Shown here: in pieces, positions 32,602 through 42,536 of the stretch
Numbering within the stretch: the first letter of the stretch is position 1
Layout of the letters: each line of letters begins with the position of its first letter
Source of the DNA: Edaphochlamys debaryana
Taxonomy: Eukaryota; Chlorophyta; Chlorophyceae; Chlamydomonadales
Length of the DNA stretch: 64,000 nucleotides
Direction of reading: 5' to 3'
Assembly: GCA_016858145.1 (NCBI GenBank)
Contig: JAEHOE010000094.1
Span: 186,001-250,000, forward strand
The notes under the pieces: generated by a model
Databases searched by the model: none
Seen by the model: the letters and a program-made list of their open reading frames with translations, nothing else
Told to the model about the DNA's origin: nothing
Made by a program: the position numbers and the translations under genes

Positions 32602-33044
32602 AATTGGCGAGCAAAGACGCAGGCGGTGCCTGGGCTCACTTCTAGGACCAGCGCCGAGGCTCAGCAGCTGGGTCGAGCGAAGGCTCCTCGGGAAGTCGTC
32701 GGATGGCACAGAGACTGCGCTGCAGGCGCTAGAGGCAGCAGAGCAGCAACACTCTAGTGGTTACAGTCACAGCAGAATAGATCCGCAGCAAGCAGTAGTG
32801 CTTCCGACTTGCCAGTCGAAAGCTGGGCGTTCGCCTAAGTCCCTCCGATCGGAAGGGCTCATTGCCGTACCTCAGGTGCTCATGCCACGTGTCCCACGAG
32901 GCAAACCCTGGTGTCACAACCCTAGTCACAACCCCAGACGTACCCTCCGGCACCAACCAGCAGACCAACCACAAACCTCCAGCAACCTACCTCGACTCCC
33001 AACCGGCAACCATACTGTGGCAGTGACCGTACTGTGCCCTGTCA
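32602..33044 (-). repeat. 443-bp terminal repeat A, 5' copy (LTR)
   Basis: Sense-strand 5' end of the element. Begins TGACAGGG on the sense strand at 33044 and is followed downstream by the GAG leader without any X repeat. Nearly identical to 18833-19275. Confidence 0.9.
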
Positions 33045-33946
33045 GGGTCCCTGCAGGTAGCGGGTGAACAGCTCATGGCGGTAGGTGGTGTGGGGAGGGA
33101 GGGGTGCGTGGGACTGCCGTGGAGTACGTACACACGGCAGAGCGAGGGCGCTCGACTGTCGTACTGTCGTACTGTGTCGTGGCACGACAGCTGCCGGCAG
33201 GACGAAGTGCGTGGGGCCGGCCATGGCCCTGACGTGGTGGCCCCCAGGGCGGCGGTGGATGGGGTGCGAGGCGGGCGGGGGCGAGAGTTGCTAGGTATTA
33301 CTCAGGTTGCTGGACGTGCGCGGACGGCGGCGTTTACCAGGCACGCCCCTGGGTTACTACGCAGCGGCGGCACACCCCTGGGTTACTACGCAGCGGCGGC
33401 ACAACGGGAGAGAAAGGGGCTGTGTGTGTCTGGACGGGGACACTCTCCAGTTTTTGAAACCAGCCACACACGATCTCTGTTGTTACATGTGCACTGGGAG
33501 CGTGTGCGCTCACCAGAGACAAGCGTTAGGTAATGGTCAAGCTCAGTGAGTTCAGAAGAAGGAGAAGGAGGAGATACATGCCAGGTGAGGCTGCATGCCA
33601 CGAAGAACGCTTTCCACTGAGCATGCCATACATGTACTGCAGCGCCACGCACGCCGCAAATGCCCCAGATCATGTAACTGTACGACGACACGCATGCGAC
33701 TAGGGCCAGCCAGCAATATTAAATAATCAATCGTAGAGCAGTGTGCGCTCTTAGTTCTGGTCATCTGCCCATATCAGTCCAACATCTCTGCCCACCCTCT
33801 GCCTTGGTCCCAACTCAGCCCCCCCTCCCCCGTGCCGCCTTCCTACCTAGCTCCATTGCACAATACTACCAGCAAAGTAGCGGTCATCAGTAGGAACACA
33901 TAGCGAAAAAGAAAACTCGCTCGGAAGCATCACAGCATCGCCCTAG
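33045..33946. other. intergenic, right flank of retroelement
   Basis: Contains the GGGT flank (33045-33048), a 27-base tandem pair around 33346-33402 (core TGGGTTACTACGCAGCGG), and the 3' flank of C2 copy 4. No gene supported. Confidence 0.5.
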
Positions 33947-35377
33947 CTAGTGCGCACACAGCGCCTGCGGCTCCGCTCCTCCGCAGCCGGCCGCGCTGCT
34001 GCCCGACGCAGCGCAGTGAACGCAGCCGGGGCAAGAGCACCGCGGCTTGGTGGCGGCCTCGGCGGGCTGCGTGGCCTCCGCTACGGGCTGAGCTCCAGTG
34101 GACAGAGCTGTGCATTGGTGCGAGGGCTGGGCGGGGGCCGGGGCCTGGGGCTGGGCCGGAGCCGGGGGCTGGGCGGGGGCCGGGGCCGGGGCCGGGGGCT
34201 GGGCCGGGGATTGGGCGGAGGGCTGGGCCGGGGGTTGGGCCGTAGGCTGAGTGGAGGGCTGGGTGGAGGGCTCGGCCGGGGTCAGGGTGGATGACAGGGC
34301 CAAGGCTTGGGCGGGGGGCTGGGTCTGGGCGGGGGCCTGCGTCTGGGCGGGGGCCTGGGGCTGGGCGGGGGCCGGGGCCGGGGCGGGGGCCGGAGGTGGG
34401 GCCGGGGGTGGGGCCTGCGACTGCTGTGGTGCGGCGTAGTAGGCGGGTTGGGGGGCGTAGGCGTACGGCTGCTGAGGCATGGCGTAGAACACAGGCTGGG
34501 CCGGCGGGGCCTGGGCCTGGGCCTGGGCCTGGGCCTGGGGCTGCCTGTTGGGCTCCCACTTGAGGCTGACGCTCACAAAGCCGTGCTGCTTGCGGCTCTT
34601 CTTGGAGAGCACCGGCACGCTGATGCGGTCGCTCCCGGCCTCACGCGCCTTGGCCAGGCTGAAGCTGGCGACGCCAATCACGTCATCCTGGCCAATATCC
34701 TCGTCCTGCAAGGGAAGGAAGCAAGGCGGGTCAGCGGTGGCACACTGCAAAGCGACAACCAGAACCGGACGTCTTCGAGCCCTGCTGGTGACAAGGGGCC
34801 CGAGGCGGGAGCCGGGACAGAGCCCAGCCACGGGCTGGCCTGGGGCTGGCTGGCACCCAACCCCTTTCAACCCCACGTTTGGGAGCGCACTCCATGAACA
34901 CACTGACACAAAGCAAGGTCCACCCACCATGATCTCAAGCTCGATGGAGTTATCGTTGATGCAGTTGAACTGGAATGTCTCGTTCCAAACGGGGTTCTTC
35001 CCTGCATCGACAGCAGTCTTGGTGCGTAGGGACTGCCCCCCGCACTTGACGATGCAGTACGGGTCTTGCCTGGGGGCAGACAGGAGGAGAGAACTATCTG
35101 AGGTCGAGGCGAGAAGAGGAGGAGGATAGGGGGCTTGGGCCCCGCAGGGCGGTGGGTCCGGAGGGAGCGCCCCTCCCCCAGCCCCGAGGTCGCGCACCGG
35201 CACGGACCCCGCGCGGTGTACACCAGGCACGGCAAGGCTCCCCCGCGGATCTTCCTCGGCGACCCCCACCCCGGACCCCGCATGTTTTGTTGGTACTCAC
35301 TTGCCGAACCAGTCGCAGTCCTTGAGACCCTGGGCGAACTCAAGGGTGACGTGCATCACACCAGCGGTAAGGGCCAT
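33947..35377 (-). CDS. C2-domain protein with long Pro/Ala/Gln tail and Cys-rich end (C2 copy 4)
   Basis: Exons 35377-35301 (77 bp), 35069-34928 (142 bp), 34705-33947; 325 residues. The N-terminal C2 domain has LKDCDWFGKQDPYC, NPVWNETFQF and loop 3 DEDIGQDDVIGVASF with calcium-ligand acids present. The tail of about 190 residues is built of PAPAP, PAQPQAPAQ and TQPST repeats. It resembles hydroxyproline-rich/extensin-like composition but has no secretion signal. The last 30 residues are cysteine-rich (PRCSCPGCVHCAASG, GCGG). Tail length is the main difference from copy 5, its tandem duplicate at 37-38 kb. The Cys-rich terminus could bind metal or be lipid-modified; this is inference. Confidence 0.85.
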
Positions 35378-37158
35378 TCTCACAAACGAGATGGAAAAGG
35401 TGTAAGGTTGAGTTGAGAAGATCGCTTCAGACTGTTATGTGCAGGCTTGCTTTGCTACAGCTTTCGGTCGAAAGCTGGCTCAGCTGTGCACGAAGAGGAT
35501 GGCTTTCTGGTGTATGTAGTGCAATAACGTGTGATTGTGCTTGTTGTTGGCGAGTATGCGTAGAGATGTGCAGCTGGCTTGATATATGTCGCGAATGGGC
35601 GCATCGGTGGGCCCATCGGCTGCATCTGCCGAGAACGCACGTCCGAGGCCCAGCCACGGCCCAGGCGCGGCCCACGACCCGCCGCAGCTGCCCGTGTCTC
35701 GCCCCGCCTCCCCCGGGCCCCTCCTTATCGCAGCAGTATGAGCATGCGCCTTCTGTCGGGCCCAGGATCCTTGGTTTCGGGCCTACGACGACCAACTCCG
35801 CGATGGATGCCCCCCGATGGATGCCTCCCGGCCCGGCTGAAGCGTGTGGATTGTAACAGCTATTTGGCACATGGTAGAAGCTCTTGCTAGCAGGCGAGGG
35901 CTACAGTTGATGACGGCCGGCGGTGGGCCGGGTGGAGTGGGACGGAAGGGCTTGACCTGCTGGCGGGACCTGGGTGAGACAAGGTTTGGAGGACGCGCGG
36001 CGGTGCTGGTTGGAGGCAGCGGTAGGCCCTAAACGTAGGGGAGCTGGGCTGGGCCGAGAGTAGTTTGAGCAGAGGTTGGGCAGCAGTGGCAAGCTTGGTC
36101 CAGTGCTGTTGCTTTTATTAAGTCGGGCTGCGCGGCTGGGAACTGAGAGGGGGGCGGGTAGCTGGATCGTCTGGGGTGCCTGGGGCGGGGGTGGGGTGCG
36201 TGGATCTGGACGCCCTCGTTTCGTCAGGGCGAGGCACGGCCAGAAGTATGAAGGGGAAGGCTCAACAGCCCGCAAACGGTAGGGGGGGCGGGGGGAAGGT
36301 CAAGGCTGTGCCCATGTGTCCCCCGCTGAAGTCCTGCCCCTTGCATGCCCCGCTGGCGCAGGCCTTGCTCGGCCGGGACAGGTTTGTGCGTTGGCCCATC
36401 TTGGGCCCCTTAGCTAGTGCAACGGCGGCTATGGGGAACTCCGCGCGTCATAGCAGAGAGGGCCGCCAGGTCTAGCCATACATCCTTACACTTGCACGTG
36501 GAGCATGCCGTACGCCCTGCAAGGCGTGCCACGCCATCAGCGGGTCCCTCCGAGTCCCTCCGTCCATTCTGCCGTCATCTCCCGGTTCGTGCTTCAACGT
36601 GTCAGTCGACGCTTCAGCAAGATCCCAGGAGGAGCATGAAGATACAGAAGAGCCATACACACACACACACACACAGAGCACAAGCAGAAGGTGTCAGTAG
36701 TAGGCCAAGAAGAAAAAAGAGACATGCTCCCGGTCCGGATGCTAAACGGCTGCACGCTTATAGCAGCGGGATCAACCTGGCGCTTTTGTATGGTGTGTAA
36801 GGTATCTGCGTCCTGCAAAGCCCTTTGAACCCCAGCCACGACGAACTCCTAATCAGACATAAATAGGTGGAATGATAAATGTTGTTTACTTAATAGCGCC
36901 CGGTCAGCATTATTGAGTGGATTAATCGTAGTGCAGCGCACGCTCTTAGTTCTGATCATCTGCCCCTTCAAGTCCGACATGTCTACCGGTCTCTCATTCA
37001 CCGCAGCCCACCCTCTGCCATGGTCCCAACTCAGCCCCCCCTCCCCCGTGCCGCCTTCCTACCTAGCTCCATTGCACAGTACTACTACCTAAGCAGCGGG
37101 CATCAGTACGAACACAGAGCTAACAACAAACCTTGCTCGGAAGCATCACAGCATCGCC
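35378..37158. other. intergenic between C2 copies 4 and 5
   Basis: 5' flank of copy 4 (to about 36470), then the 3' flank of copy 5. TTACA at 36486-36490 (TGTAA on the minus strand) is a possible distal poly(A) signal for copy 5; it lies in a block also found downstream of copy 6 (40592-40596). An (AC)n microsatellite sits at 36656-36676. No gene. Confidence 0.5.
35581..35590 (-). promoter_or_regulatory. TATA-like box of C2 copy 4
   Basis: GATATATGTC on the plus strand (GACATATATC on the sense strand), about 205 bases upstream of the ATG at 35377. The same sequence lies at the same distance upstream of copy 5. Confidence 0.4.
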
Positions 37159-38297
37159 CTAGTGCGCACACACCGACACCGCCTGCCGCTCCGCACCTCC
37201 GCAGCCGGCCGCGCTCCTGCCAGACGCAGCGCAGTAAATGCAGCTGGGGCGGGAGCACGCGGGGTGCTGTGCGGGGGCCTGGGGCTGGGAGGGGGCCTGG
37301 GGCTGGGCGGGGGCCGGGGCCGGGGCGGGGGCCGGGGGTGGGGCCTGCGACTGCTGTGGTGCGGCGTAGTAGGCGGGTTGGGGGGCGTAGGCGTACGGCT
37401 GCTGAGGCATGGCGTAGAACACAGGCTGGGCCGGCGGGGCCTGGGCCTGGGCCTGGGCCTGGGGCTGCCTGTTGGGCTCCCACTTGAGGCTGACGCTCAC
37501 AAAGCCGTGCTGCTTGCGGCTCTTCTTGGAGAGCACCGGCACACTGAGGCGGTCGCTCCCCGCCTCACGGGCCTTGGCCAGGCTGAAGCTGGCGACGCCA
37601 ATCACGTCATCCTTGCCGATATCCTCGTCCTGCAAGGGAAGGAAGCAAGGCGGGTCAGCGGTGGGACACTGCAGAGAAAGCCACAACCGGACGTCTTCGA
37701 GCCCTGCTGGTGACAAGGGGCCCGAGGCGGGAGCCGGGACAGAGCCCAGCCACGGGCTGGCCTGGGGTTGGCACCCATGTCCTTTCAACCCCATGTTTGG
37801 GAGCGCACTCCGTGAACACACTGACACAAAGCAAGGTCCACCCACCATGATCTCAAGCTCGATGGAGTTATCGTTGATGCAGTTGAACTGGAATGTCTCG
37901 TTCCAAACGGGGTTCTTCCCTGCATCGACAGCAGTCTTGGTGCGTAGGGACTGCCCCCCGCACTTGACGATGCAGTACGGGTCTTGCCTGGGGGCAGACA
38001 GGAGGAGAGAACCGTCTGAGGTTGAGGCGAGAAGTGGAGGAGGATGGGAGGCTTGGGCCCCGCAGGGCGGTGGGGTCCGGAGGGAGCGCCCCCCCCCCAG
38101 CCCCGAGGTCGCGCACCGGCGCGGACCCCCCGCGGTGTGCACCAGGCACGGTCAGGCCTGCCCCGCGGATCTTCCTCGGCGACCCCCGCCCCGGACCCCG
38201 CATGTTTTGTTGATACTCACTTGCCGAACCAGTCGCAGTCCTTGAGACCCTGGGCGAACTCAAGGGTGACGTGCATCACACCAGCGGTAAGGGCCAT
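37159..38297 (-). CDS. C2-domain protein with medium Pro/Ala/Gln tail (C2 copy 5)
   Basis: Exons 38297-38221 (77 bp), 37987-37846 (142 bp), 37629-37159; 229 residues. The C2 domain is nearly identical to copy 4 (loop 3 DEDIGKDDVIGVASF). The tail shares VFYAMPQQPYAYAPQPAYYA but lacks about 95 residues of the copy 4 proline repeats. The Cys-bearing end (SRPSCIYCAASG, CGG) is kept but the CSCPGC cluster is reduced. This is the tandem duplicate of copy 4; the tail difference looks like contraction or expansion of GC-rich repeats. Same orientation and probably similar promoter. Confidence 0.85.
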
Positions 38298-38500
38298 TCT
38301 CACAAACGAGTTGGAAAAGGTGTAAGGTTGAGTTGAGAAGATCGCTTCAGACTGTTATGTGCAGGCTTGCTTTGCTACAGCTTTCGGTCGAAAGCTGGCT
38401 CAGCTGTGCGCGAAGAGGATGGCTTTCTGGTGTATGTAGTGCAATAACGTGTGATTGTGCTTGTTGTTGGCGAGTATGCGTAGAGATGTGCAGCTGGCTT

Positions 38501-38510
38501 GATATATGTC
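38501..38510 (-). promoter_or_regulatory. TATA-like box of C2 copy 5
   Basis: GATATATGTC on plus, about 205 bases upstream of the ATG at 38297; duplicate of the copy 4 site. Confidence 0.4.
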
Positions 38511-38867
38511 GCGAATGGGCGCATCGGTGGGCCCATCGGCTGCATCTGCCGAGAGCGCACGGGCGAGGCCCAGCCACGGCCCAGGCGCGGCCCACGACCC
38601 GCCGCAGCTGCCCGTGTCTCGCCCCGCCTCCCCCGGGCCCCTCCTTATCGCAGCAGTATGAGCATGCGCCTTCTGTCGGGCCCAGGATCCATGGTTTCGG
38701 GCCTACGACGACCAACTCCGCGATGGATGCCCCCCAACGCCCACGCCCCCGGCCCGGCTGAAGCATGTGGACAGTAACAGCTATATGCCACATGGTTGAA
38801 GCTCTTGTTGGTGAGGTGAGGGCTAGAAGGGATGAAGTCCGACGGTGTGACTGGTGGAGTGGGAAGG

Positions 38868-38945
38868 GCTGGGACCTGGTGGGACCTGGGTGGAATGCTG
38901 GGACCTGGTGGGACCTGGTGGGACCTGGGTGGGACCTGGGCCGGA
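38868..38945. repeat. GGGACCTGGT-type decamer array
   Basis: About seven copies of GGGACCTGG(T/G) with short spacers, in the 5' flank of C2 copy 5 and absent from the equivalent flank of copy 4. Confidence 0.8.
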
Positions 38946-39701
38946 CAGCTTTAGAGGATGCGCGGCTGGGACCTGAGGGGGGTTGACCGAGTGAAGGTAG
39001 CTGGATGGTCCGGTGTTCCAGGGGCGGGGGTGGGATGCGCGCATCTGAATGCCCCCGTTTTGTCGGGGACAGGTACGGCCAGAAGTATGAAGGGGAAGGC
39101 TCAACAGCCCGCAAACGGTAGGGGGGGGCGGGGGGAAGGTCAAGGCTGTGCCCATGTGTCCCCCGCTGAAGTCCTGCCCCTTGCATGCCCCGCTGGCTCA
39201 GGCCTTGCTCGGCCGGGACAGGTTTGTGCGTTGGCCCATCTTGGGCCCCTTAGCTAGTGCACTGGCGGCTATGGGGAACCATTGAGCTGCGCAGCAGTCG
39301 GGGCTTGCCCCCTTTTAGGAGCGTGGGACTAGCGGTTCGGGTTGCATGGGCGGTGGGTCGCCGGTGGGTCGCGGGTGGCACAGGGGGCCGTAGGGGGCCG
39401 CGGGAGGAGGGAGCCCGCGGCCCGCGCGGCGCTGCACGTGCACCCCGTCGCGCTACAACAATGCTCCGGGGCGCATTGGGAAGGCGACACGCAGAATGCA
39501 GCATGCGAGGCACGCGCGGCTGGTCGCAGCATCTCTAGCGTGCCTCGGGGACTCGCGTCGGCGGTCCGTCACCAACGGGGCACCCTGCGACATGACTGCA
39601 TAGGCGTAGCCCCGCCCTTGAGCGCCACGGCTGGATCAGATGGGAGGGGCTACTCAGCGTAGCGATGCCCAGCCGAGGCGCTCCTGGAGGCGGGGCACAC
39701 C

Positions 39702-39895
39702 CTGCGGCGCATAACAAACGGGAGGGAGCCGCAGGGGGGGGGGGGGGGTCGCCCGGCGGCGCATAACAAACGGGAGGGAGCCGCAGGGCAGGGGCGGGGA
39801 CCGGGTGAGCTACACGTGGCGTTTGATGGGATGTGCACCTTGCGGAAAGGGGACATAGTCCTCTGCGGCGCATAACAAACGGGAGGGAGCCGCAG
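39702..39895. repeat. three copies of a 33-bp hairpin-ended repeat
   Basis: Copies at about 39702-39734, 39755-39786 and 39863-39895 with the shared core GGCGCATAACAAACGGGA. The first and third have ends CTGCGGC and GCCGCAG that are reverse complements, so each can form a small stem. Spacers between copies are unrelated, so this is not a simple tandem array. Confidence 0.8.
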
Positions 39896-40079
39896 AGTGG
39901 GAGTGAATGTGGGGTCGGGAGAGCCAGGATCGAGAGGTGTACGGCCAACAGTGTGAGCACATGATGAACGGTGAACGGTTACTGGTAGGAGGCGCGGCCG
40001 AGGAGGGGCCATCGATACACGCTGAGCATGGTCATTGCGTGCCAAGGACTAAGGTGGGACCTGAGTGTGGTCAGTGCAA

Positions 40080-40190
40080 GTTATGACAGGGACTTGCGTT
40101 CTGGCTTGCAGGGGGCAAGCCCGTGAGGTGGGTCGCTTGGCCCCAGCGTTCAGCGCTGTGACCCCAGGGGGGTCCTTCATTGTAAACACC
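40080..40190 (-). repeat. dispersed short repeat R, reverse copy
   Basis: The reverse complement aligns with the insert at 54311-54473: ACAATGAAGGACCCC, then CTGAACGC, then CCTCACGGGCTTGCCCCCTG. One of four copies recognised in the window. Confidence 0.65.
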
Positions 40191-41195
40191 GAGGACTGGA
40201 CACCGGAGCGGGCGGCTGTCGAGGAGACTCGGAACGGCGATTGCAGAGACTTGTCAGCGTGAAGACAGGAGCAGCGTGCTACCTGCTGCATGTGCCGTAG
40301 GCAATAGCAGTGTCTAGATGCAACAAGCTGCCGCTTGTTGCGCGCCACACGAGTTTGGCTCAGGCAGAGCCGTACGACAGGCTAAGATGGCCCCATGCGG
40401 CCAACACACACGGAATACCCCCTCTTCCCCTCCTCCAGAACAGGTTCCCCGCCGCATTCAGCCAGCGCGGGAACGACCACACACGGGGTCGTGACAGCCT
40501 GCTCCGCCGTCCCGGCGAAGGCTGGGGCAAGCCAACTTTCAGGTTCAGAGCACAGTGGGCCGCTGGGTGACTCAAAGCATGGCGACCATCATTACACTTG
40601 CACGTGGACGTACGGCTTGCGTGGCGTGCCATGCCATCAGCGGATCCCTCCTTTCTGCCGTCATCTCCCTGTCCGTGCTTCAACGTGTGAGTCGACGCTT
40701 CCGCAAGACCCCAGGAGGCGTGCTTGGATCACATCCGACGTATGAAGATACAGACGAGCCACACATACACCACAACAGAAGAAGATGCCAGGTTAAGCCA
40801 TGAAGGAAGGAAGAGAGAGATACAAGCTCCCGGTCCGGATGCTAAAGGGGCTGCACGCTTACAGCAGCGGGATCAACCTGGCGCTCGTGAATTTTATGTA
40901 CGGTATCTGCGTCCTGTAAAGCCCACGCTCTGAGCCCCAGCCACGACGAACGCCCAATCAGACAACAATAGGTGGAGTGATAAATGTTGTGAATAAATAG
41001 CGTCCGGTATTGAATAGCAATGTGAACTCGCTGCACGCACGACATGTGCCGGTGCTAACCACTTGAGACCAGCTCTCCGCGCGCTATCCAATGTCCGCAG
41101 TCCCTCATGGCATGAATATGACACAGGCAGCAAGTACCCGCCGCACTCAACACTCAATTATTAGGTCCTCGCCATCCGCAGCCAATATGGCCTTC

Positions 41196-42112
41196 CTACC
41201 TGCCCGCCGCCTGCCCTGCAACCGGCTGCGGCGGCGGCATGTAGGCGCCCGGCGGTGCGGCGTAGTAGGGCGGCGGCACCGTGTACATGCCGGGCGGCGG
41301 GGCCGCGTAGTACATGGGGGCCGGGGCGTAACCCATGGGGGGCTGCGGGGCGTAGTACATGGGCTGAGGAGCCGCCTGGGCCTGGGCCTGGGGCTGCCGG
41401 TTGGGCTCCCACTTGAGGCTGACGCTCACAAAGCCGTGCTGCTTGCGGCTCTTCTTGGAGAGCACTGGCACGCTGATGCGGTCGCTCCCGGCCTCGCGGG
41501 CCTTGGCCAAGCTGAAGCTGGCGGTGCCGAGGACGTCATCCCTGCCTACGTCCTCGTCCTGTCAGGGGGAGGGGGAGGGGGACGGGGAGGGGGAGGGGAG
41601 AGGCGGTAAGTTATGAGTGGCTAGAGCGGCCTCGCCTTCCGACACGACCCTGCATACCAACCCTCCCGCCGCACAGCCGAGCTAAAATCCTCGCGCTGCT
41701 TGAACTGTGATTCTCACCTTGATCTCAAGCTCGATAGAGTTGTCATTGATGCAGTTGAATTGGAAGGTCTCATTCCATACGGGGCTCTTGCCGCCATCCA
41801 CGGCTGTCTTTGTGCGGAGGGACTGACCGCCGCATTTGACAATGCAATAGGGGTCTTGCCTGCGGGGTGGGAGAGAGGGAGGAAATGTCAAAGGGCTGGG
41901 TACGAGTGCCCACAGGAGTGCGAACTGCGGAGCTGGGAGGTGGTGGGGATCGGGTGGACTCGAGGGCGCGTGCCGACCATGCTGACCATCACGCGGCAGC
42001 CCGAGCTGCACCATTAGCGCAAGGCTCCGACTCACTTGCCGAACCAGTCACCATCCTTCAGGTTCTGAGCGAACTCAATGGTGACGTGCATGACGCCAGC
42101 GTCCAGGGCCAT
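41196..42112 (-). CDS. C2-domain protein with Met/Tyr/Pro tail (C2 copy 6)
   Basis: Exons 42112-42036 (77 bp), 41859-41718 (142 bp), 41558-41196; 193 residues. C2 landmarks are LKDGDWFGKQDPYC, SPVWNETFQF and DEDVGRDDVLGTASF, with calcium-ligand acids intact. The tail is a regular PMYYAPQPPMGYAPAPMYYA pattern ending PPPQPVAGQAAGR. Copy 8 at 46-47 kb has almost the same tail but is on the opposite strand, so the two are an inverted duplicate pair flanking copy 7. Tyr/Pro/Met repeats of this kind suggest a flexible or phase-separating tail; that is speculative. Confidence 0.85.
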
Positions 42113-42536
42113 TTCTGCGAGCTTACGCTAGGTGCTGGAGGTAGGCGCAGCTAGAAATTTGAAGGAGTATACGAAGAGAGGCAAGCGAAGCAAGACAAAG
42201 CGCTGTGCAGACGTATCGTTCGTCGCTGAGTTCGGATGTGTAGTGAGGCGCCGGCAGGTGCTTGGTTGTATACTTTGGCCGTCTACGTTGAGCGTATGTG
42301 AGGTCGGCATCTAGCAGGCCCATAGCTGCATGGAAAGCAGTACGCAGCTCCGGGCCTGGACGCGAGCTGCACGGGTGCGGCCCATTGATGCATTGGTGCT
42401 GTTACCTACCCGCCCGGGCCTGTAGGTGCTAGTCCCGTTGCCGCCCGGACCTGCTATTCAGCTTGCACACGCGTTCGCCGCTATACCTTGCTCATCATCG
42501 CAACCCAAGCCCGCTTGGTATCCTGTCTAATCCACA
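42113..42536. promoter_or_regulatory. divergent intergenic region between C2 copies 6 and 7
   Basis: 424 bases between two divergent start codons, so likely to hold both promoters. A weak TATA-like TGTATACT lies at 42267-42274. No coding sequence. Confidence 0.45.

Larger units (their letters stand above)
18783..33044 (-). mobile_element. 14.3-kb Ty3/gypsy-type retroelement with split terminal repeats
   Basis: Coding strand is minus. Order in the sense direction: repeat A (33044-32602), GAG with a CCHC knuckle, protease-like domain, extra region with a membrane segment, RT, RNase H, methyltransferase-like linker, HHCC-DDE integrase, PHD finger and second methyltransferase-like domain, purine tract, repeat X (19327-19278), repeat A (19275-18833), repeat X (18832-18783). 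The outermost bases on the sense strand are TG and CA, and GGGT flanks both sides (18779-18782, 33045-33048), a likely 4-bp target duplication. The two 443-bp A repeats differ at about three positions, all C/T or G/A, so the insertion is recent. RNase H after RT and an integrase after RNase H are the Ty3/gypsy order. Two frame shifts, two in-frame stops, a duplicated RT segment and an altered RT active site suggest this copy is not autonomous. Confidence 0.88.
33780..39260. repeat. tandem segmental duplication carrying C2 copies 4 and 5
   Basis: About 33780-36475 and 36950-39260 align throughout: shared 3' flank, three exons, introns, TATA-like box, 5' flank and a distal block ending near GCGTTGGCCCATCTTGGGCC at 36390-36410 and 39228-39248. 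Differences include tail length in exon 3 and a decamer array only in the second copy (38868-38945). Confidence 0.85.
38298..41195. other. intergenic between C2 copies 5 and 6
   Basis: 5' flank of copy 5 to about 39260, hairpin-ended repeats at 39702-39895, a reverse-orientation dispersed repeat near 40080-40190, then the 3' flank of copy 6. TTACA at 40859-40863 and 40592-40596 are possible poly(A) signals for copy 6. No gene supported. Confidence 0.5.

Noticed and set aside
32602..32639. GAG start inside repeat A at 32639
   Set aside because: The apparent start is GTG within the terminal repeat; real initiation is more likely downstream or spliced, so the position was left open.
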